64,000 bases of DNA from Flavobacteriaceae bacterium (GTDB taxonomy: Bacteria > Bacteroidota > Bacteroidia > Flavobacteriales > Flavobacteriaceae): contig CANFZM010000009.1 in the NCBI GenBank assembly GCA_947451525.1, forward strand, positions 53,219 to 117,218, read 5' to 3'. The position numbers were made by a program, and so were the translations under genes. The notes below the pieces were generated by a model. That model made no database searches, was not told the DNA's origin, and worked only from the letters and a program-made list of their open reading frames with translations. This document shows positions 61,226-64,000 of the stretch, one piece after another (position 1 is the first letter of the stretch; each line of letters begins with the position of its first letter).

Positions 61226-61378
61226 TTATTTAAAAAATAGTTTCAAAATACTATTTCCTATTTTACGTTGCATACCTCCTTTGGTAGTTGGAATTCCGGT
61301 GGTTCTAGCAAATTTTTGTTTGGCTTGTGTAATGCCTAATAGTCGGTTTAATGAAAATGAAAATCCAAATTTTCCCAT
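61226..61378 (-). CDS. Small basic conserved protein (50 aa)
   Basis: From ATG 61378 reads MGKFGFSFSLNRLLGITQAK, then FARTTGIPTTKGGMQRKIGN. Basic and compact; similar small proteins occur across Bacteroidota, as I recall. No function known. Confidence 0.7.
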   Translation of the reverse strand: MGKFGFSFSLNRLLGITQAKQKFARTTGIPTTKGGMQRKIGNSILKLFFK

Positions 61379-61399
61379 GATTGTAGGTTTTTATGTTTA

Positions 61400-61825
61400 T
61401 TAAAGATTTGAAAAATAGGAAACCCCTCTTAGTATCAATAAGAATATTGCCATTCCTAGTAAATGAGTACTGTCATTACTAATTATTTTTGTCATTAATA
61501 AGAGCGAAATATCAGGATAAAAGTCAAAAGAATACCTCCAAAACGGATTGTATTCCCCAGATTTAAATTCCGTAATTATGGCTTTAGTTTTATTTTCTTT
61601 TAGAAAGTAATTTAAATTTAAAAAGGAGACTAGTACTGCAATTCCTAAAATGAAATAGGAAACTTTTATATTGAAACTTTTTATAAAAGGGAAGTAAAGT
61701 GTTATTATGTTTATTAAAAAAATAAATGATAAATAACTTGCTGCATTCTTTTCTGGAGTTGTTTTATTGGTTCTTGAAATAGATAAGAACGTGCGATAAA
61801 ATAGATAGTGATATAGTTTTATCAT
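61400..61825 (-). CDS. Four-helix membrane protein, unknown
   Basis: The 141-residue protein has four hydrophobic segments (for example YLSFIFLINIITLYFPFI and VSYFILGIAVLVSFLNL). No family recognised. It is 21 bp from the small basic gene downstream on the same strand. Confidence 0.6.
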   Translation of the reverse strand: MIKLYHYLFYRTFLSISRTNKTTPEKNAASYLSFIFLINIITLYFPFIKSFNIKVSYFILGIAVLVSFLNLNYFLKENKTKAIITEFKSGEYNPFWRYSFDFYPDISLLLMTKIISNDSTHLLGMAIFLLILRGVSYFSNL

Positions 61826-62072
61826 CTTATTAAATAAATAATATATATTGATAAGGTATTGTTAAATTCAAATATACTAATTTTCATTAAGAATCAAGAA
61901 AATAACAGCTTAATTGTTGTTTTGCAGTGGTGTACCATCTTCAATCCAAAACCTAAATTGGATGATATTGTAATAGTATAACTATTTGGCATTAAAGTAT
62001 AACGTTTTAGATAGTAATTGATTAGACCTTTGTTAGGTTGTGAAACTTCATTCATAATAAAAACCTATACCA

Positions 62073-62393
62073 ATGGAAATTTCAAATAATTGTATTGACG
62101 CTTGTTTAGAATGCGTCATAACTTGCGAGAGTTGTAATACGGATTGTGTTGCAAGTGGCAATAAAGAATGTATTTTGTTATGTCGCGATTGTGCTGATAT
62201 TTGTGCTCTTTGTGCTCGATTTGAAGCAAGAGGTTCACGATTTAGCGCAAACTTACATGCTTTATGTGCTATAATATGTAGAGCCTGTGCCGCTGAATGT
62301 GCAAAACACGCTATGCATCATGATAGTTGTAAAGCCTGCGCAGAGGCTTGTGAAAAATGTGCTGCTATCTGTGAAGAACTTGCAACTGCATAA
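62073..62393 (+). CDS. Four-helix bundle copper-binding protein (Csp-like, DUF326)
   Basis: The 106-residue protein has about 20 Cys in helical spacing (CIDACLECVITCESC, then CRDCADICALC and CKACAEACEKCAAIC). Matches Csp copper storage proteins. No signal peptide, so cytosolic Csp3-like. Role: copper storage or detox. Confidence 0.9.
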   Translation: MEISNNCIDACLECVITCESCNTDCVASGNKECILLCRDCADICALCARFEARGSRFSANLHALCAIICRACAAECAKHAMHHDSCKACAEACEKCAAICEELATA

Positions 62394-62445
62394 TTTTATT
62401 AAATAAAAAATTTCAATGTTTAGATGTCCTAAAAAATTATTTATT

Positions 62446-62916
62446 ATGAAAACAAAAGCCGAACAAGAGCAAGATATTTTAAATATCACTATAAAAATTC
62501 ATAAGTTATTTCCAGAATTATCTAAATATATTGCTGAAATGCCCGAAACTTTTTCAAGTGAGGATATAGCGTCAATAAATAATAAAACGCTCAAGGAATA
62601 TTATAATTCTTTGTCAGAAATGTTACAGGAATATTCTAAAACCCATGTTGACGAGAATGAAAATAAAACTATTCCAGCCAGTCTTACTTATCCCGCTTCG
62701 GAGGATATTTTTAATCAAGGAAATAAAGTTTCAAGAGTAGACGATAGGTTATGGAATGAGAATGGTTTTAGTAAAGACAGTTTAGGTAGTGGTTTGGATG
62801 TTCCAGGATCTGAATTGGATGACCAACAAGAACGCATAGGTAGTGAGGATGAAGAAAATAATTATTACAGTTTGGGAGGCGACGACCATAACGATTTGGA
62901 GGAGGATAAAGGATAG
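62446..62916 (+). CDS. Hypothetical acidic protein of Bacteroidota stress clusters
   Basis: ATG 62446 is chosen. The 156-residue acidic protein has an N-terminal helical part (AEQEQDILNITIKIHKLFPE) and C-terminal LDVPGSELDDQQERIGSEDE, a conserved tail. It is often next to HPF-like genes, as here. Function unknown. Confidence 0.7.
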   Translation: MKTKAEQEQDILNITIKIHKLFPELSKYIAEMPETFSSEDIASINNKTLKEYYNSLSEMLQEYSKTHVDENENKTIPASLTYPASEDIFNQGNKVSRVDDRLWNENGFSKDSLGSGLDVPGSELDDQQERIGSEDEENNYYSLGGDDHNDLEEDKG

Positions 62917-62945
62917 AAGAACACAACGATTAAAACTGTTTTATA

Positions 62946-63260
62946 ATGATCATTCAATACAACACCGACAAAACAATTAGTGGAGAAGAAAGAAATCAAG
63001 ATTATTTTACTTCTCAAATAGCAGCGGAATTAGAAAGGTACCAATCGGATATTACAAGAATTGAAGTGCATATCTCAGATTAAAATGGTAAAAAAGATGG
63101 AGTAAAAGATATTCGATGTTTGCTTGAAGCACGACTTGAAGGTAAAAAACCAATTGCTGTTTCTTGCCAGGAACATAACATTGAACTGGCAGTTTTAGGA
63201 GCAATTGATAAAATTAAAGCCACACTAGAAACTATTCTTGGACGCGAAAGCAATTACTAA
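62946..63260 (+). pseudogene. HPF/RaiA-family ribosome-associated protein with internal stop
   Basis: Reads MIIQYNTDKTISGEERNQDY to HISD, then TAA at 63081-63083, then NGKKDGVKDIRCLLEARLEG to LGRESNY with a stop at 63258. All in one frame, 104 codons plus the stop. The expected codon is GAA (HISDENGKKDG), so a single G-to-T change. HPF proteins bind ribosomes in stationary phase. Confidence 0.8.
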
Positions 63261-63381
63261 ATAACTTCTGAATCATAAGATTAACCTAGTTTAAAAACTT
63301 TTTAAACGAGTAGAAATCTCGTTTATAATGGTTTTGTGATTTATTGTGTTATTTTTATATATTAGCAAAGCAAATGAATAG

Positions 63382-63498
63382 TTGTGGCATTACATTTATG
63401 TTAATCCAAATAAAAAACGGATTGTTGTGCGGCTTTGTAAAAACGAAGGAAAAGCCGATTGGTGGAAAATATTAGCAAGTTTAGGTGGAGCATACTAA
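63382..63498 (+). pseudogene. Short coding remnant (ADWWKILASLGGAY end)
   Basis: From TTG 63382 reads LWHYIYVNPNKKRIVVRLCK to KADWWKILASLGGAY and stops. A stop lies just upstream. It looks like the C-terminus of a small conserved protein; no start seen. Confidence 0.4.
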
Positions 63499-63543
63499 AC
63501 TTTTTTTATTTGCAAATTAGAAATTGAATAATAATAGAAACCA

Positions 63544-63927
63544 TTGAATAACCAGACTCAAAAATATATAATCCTATTCAATCTAATAGCTGTACTATTT
63601 CTTTTTTTAGATGTTTTTATTCCTGGAAAAGTGTCGCCAATAGAGAAGTTAGAATCCTTTCATAGCACCCAAAGATATTTTGGTTCAGGAAATCGAACAG
63701 GTTACGAAATTATAAATATTGTAGAACTAAAAAACGGACAACTTTACAGAATTGGGAAGCAGCCTTTACGGGATTATAAATCGGGGCAAAAAATAAAGAT
63801 TATTAAGTCTCCTTTATTTAGCAAAGTAAATGAAGTTCTCATTTTAGATAAAAGGTACTATACCATAAAGTGTGTAAGTAAAAAAAATATGAGGGTTTGT
63901 GCAAACCCTCATATTTTTTTTACTTAA
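63544..63927 (+). pseudogene. Truncated membrane-anchored protein running into a mobile-element end
   Basis: TTG start, N-terminal helix (YIILFNLIAVLFLFLDVFI), then a soluble part to KRYYTIKCVSKK. The last residues (NMRVCANPHIFFT) come from the hairpin at 63884-63917, not from the gene, so the true 3' end is lost at ~63880. Family not recognised. Confidence 0.55.
63884..63925. terminator. Hairpin GAGGGTTTGTGCAAACCCTC with T-run
   Basis: AAAATATGAGGGTTTG / CAAACCCTCATATTTT, 14-16 bp stem, followed by T's. It lies where the preceding gene breaks off and just before the transposase start, so it may be part of the IS left end. Confidence 0.7.
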
Positions 63928-63947
63928 TTTTAATATTTACACATTTT

Positions 63948-64000
63948 ATGAAAAAAGAAGATTTATTATCCGATGAATTTTTGAAGCAATTCAAAACAGG
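63948..64000 (+). mobile_element. Start of probable IS256-family transposase (3' truncated by window edge)
   Basis: Reads MKKEDLLSDEFLKQFKTG from ATG 63948 to the window end. This is the typical start of Bacteroidota IS256-type transposases (FLKQFKTG then ELxxFL). Only 17 residues are visible. Confidence 0.6.

Overview
The window is an AT-rich chromosomal segment from a member of the Flavobacteriaceae (Bacteroidota), close to Flavobacterium. The signs are a T9SS type B sorting domain protein, a GldI-type gliding lipoprotein, lipoprotein signals ending in SC, candidate promoters of the Bacteroidota form TAnnTTTG, DUF4252, DUF4369 and TIGR03643 family proteins, and a TonB-dependent receptor behind a cobalamin riboswitch. 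No rRNA is present. There are three tRNA genes (one Leu, two Lys), many intrinsic terminators and several intergenic repeat families. Everything here is read by eye from the sequence; no database search was run.

Layout. 1-9.1 kb: the end of a UvrD/PcrA helicase, a TsaC/YciO-like protein, a secreted CarboxypepD_reg-like protein, an OmpA lipoprotein, a GT2 glycosyltransferase, a solo HsdR-N-like PD-(D/E)XK protein divergent from holA, and a 1162-residue T9SS adhesin-like protein. 9.3-18.4 kb: a small membrane protein with ettA, then a sigma factor, a membrane TPR protein, a 39-bp tandem array, a REP-like block around a lone GIY-YIG nuclease, a TPR-CHAT protease-like protein and an OmpA porin-like protein. 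18.6-28.5 kb: housekeeping genes (DEAD-box helicase, NYN-LOTUS protein, CDF transporter, thioesterase, RmuC, RluE-like, TrmL), with one broken ParE-like and one intact PIN-type toxin-antitoxin pair. 28.5-34.0 kb: a cobalamin uptake locus, btuFCD-like genes divergent from a riboswitch-controlled btuB-like receptor. 34.3-36.4 kb: an ECF sigma/anti-sigma pair with two DUF4252 proteins. 36.5-40.3 kb: crtZ-crtB-crtI and an adjacent CarH-like B12-binding MerR regulator. 40.5-41.5 kb: a 21-bp tandem repeat tract with a terminator, then the tRNAs. 41.6-61.8 kb: aroK, a phosphoribosyltransferase, an M61 peptidase, a DUF2089-led operon, alkB, aqpZ, a frameshifted L,D-transpeptidase, two cyclophilin-FKBP fusions, gldI, nrnA-like and a ClC channel. 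62-64 kb: a decaying stress-type region (Csp-like Cys-rich protein, HPF-like gene with an internal stop, a truncated gene) ending in the start of a probable IS256-family transposase.

How parts work together. The clearest linkage is cobalamin and light. A B12 riboswitch and a B12-type importer lie about 5 kb from a CarH-like regulator that keeps the W-x9-EH and E-x-H-x-x-G cobalamin-binding signatures and sits beside the carotenoid genes it would be expected to repress in the dark. The most unusual parts are the sigma-TPR-CHAT-OmpA neighbourhood with its repeat-embedded GIY-YIG nuclease, and the transcription-unit-like 21-bp heptad tract. Several accessory genes carry single-base lesions (RelE-like remnant, ParE-like toxin, L,D-transpeptidase, HPF-like), so accessory content is being lost.
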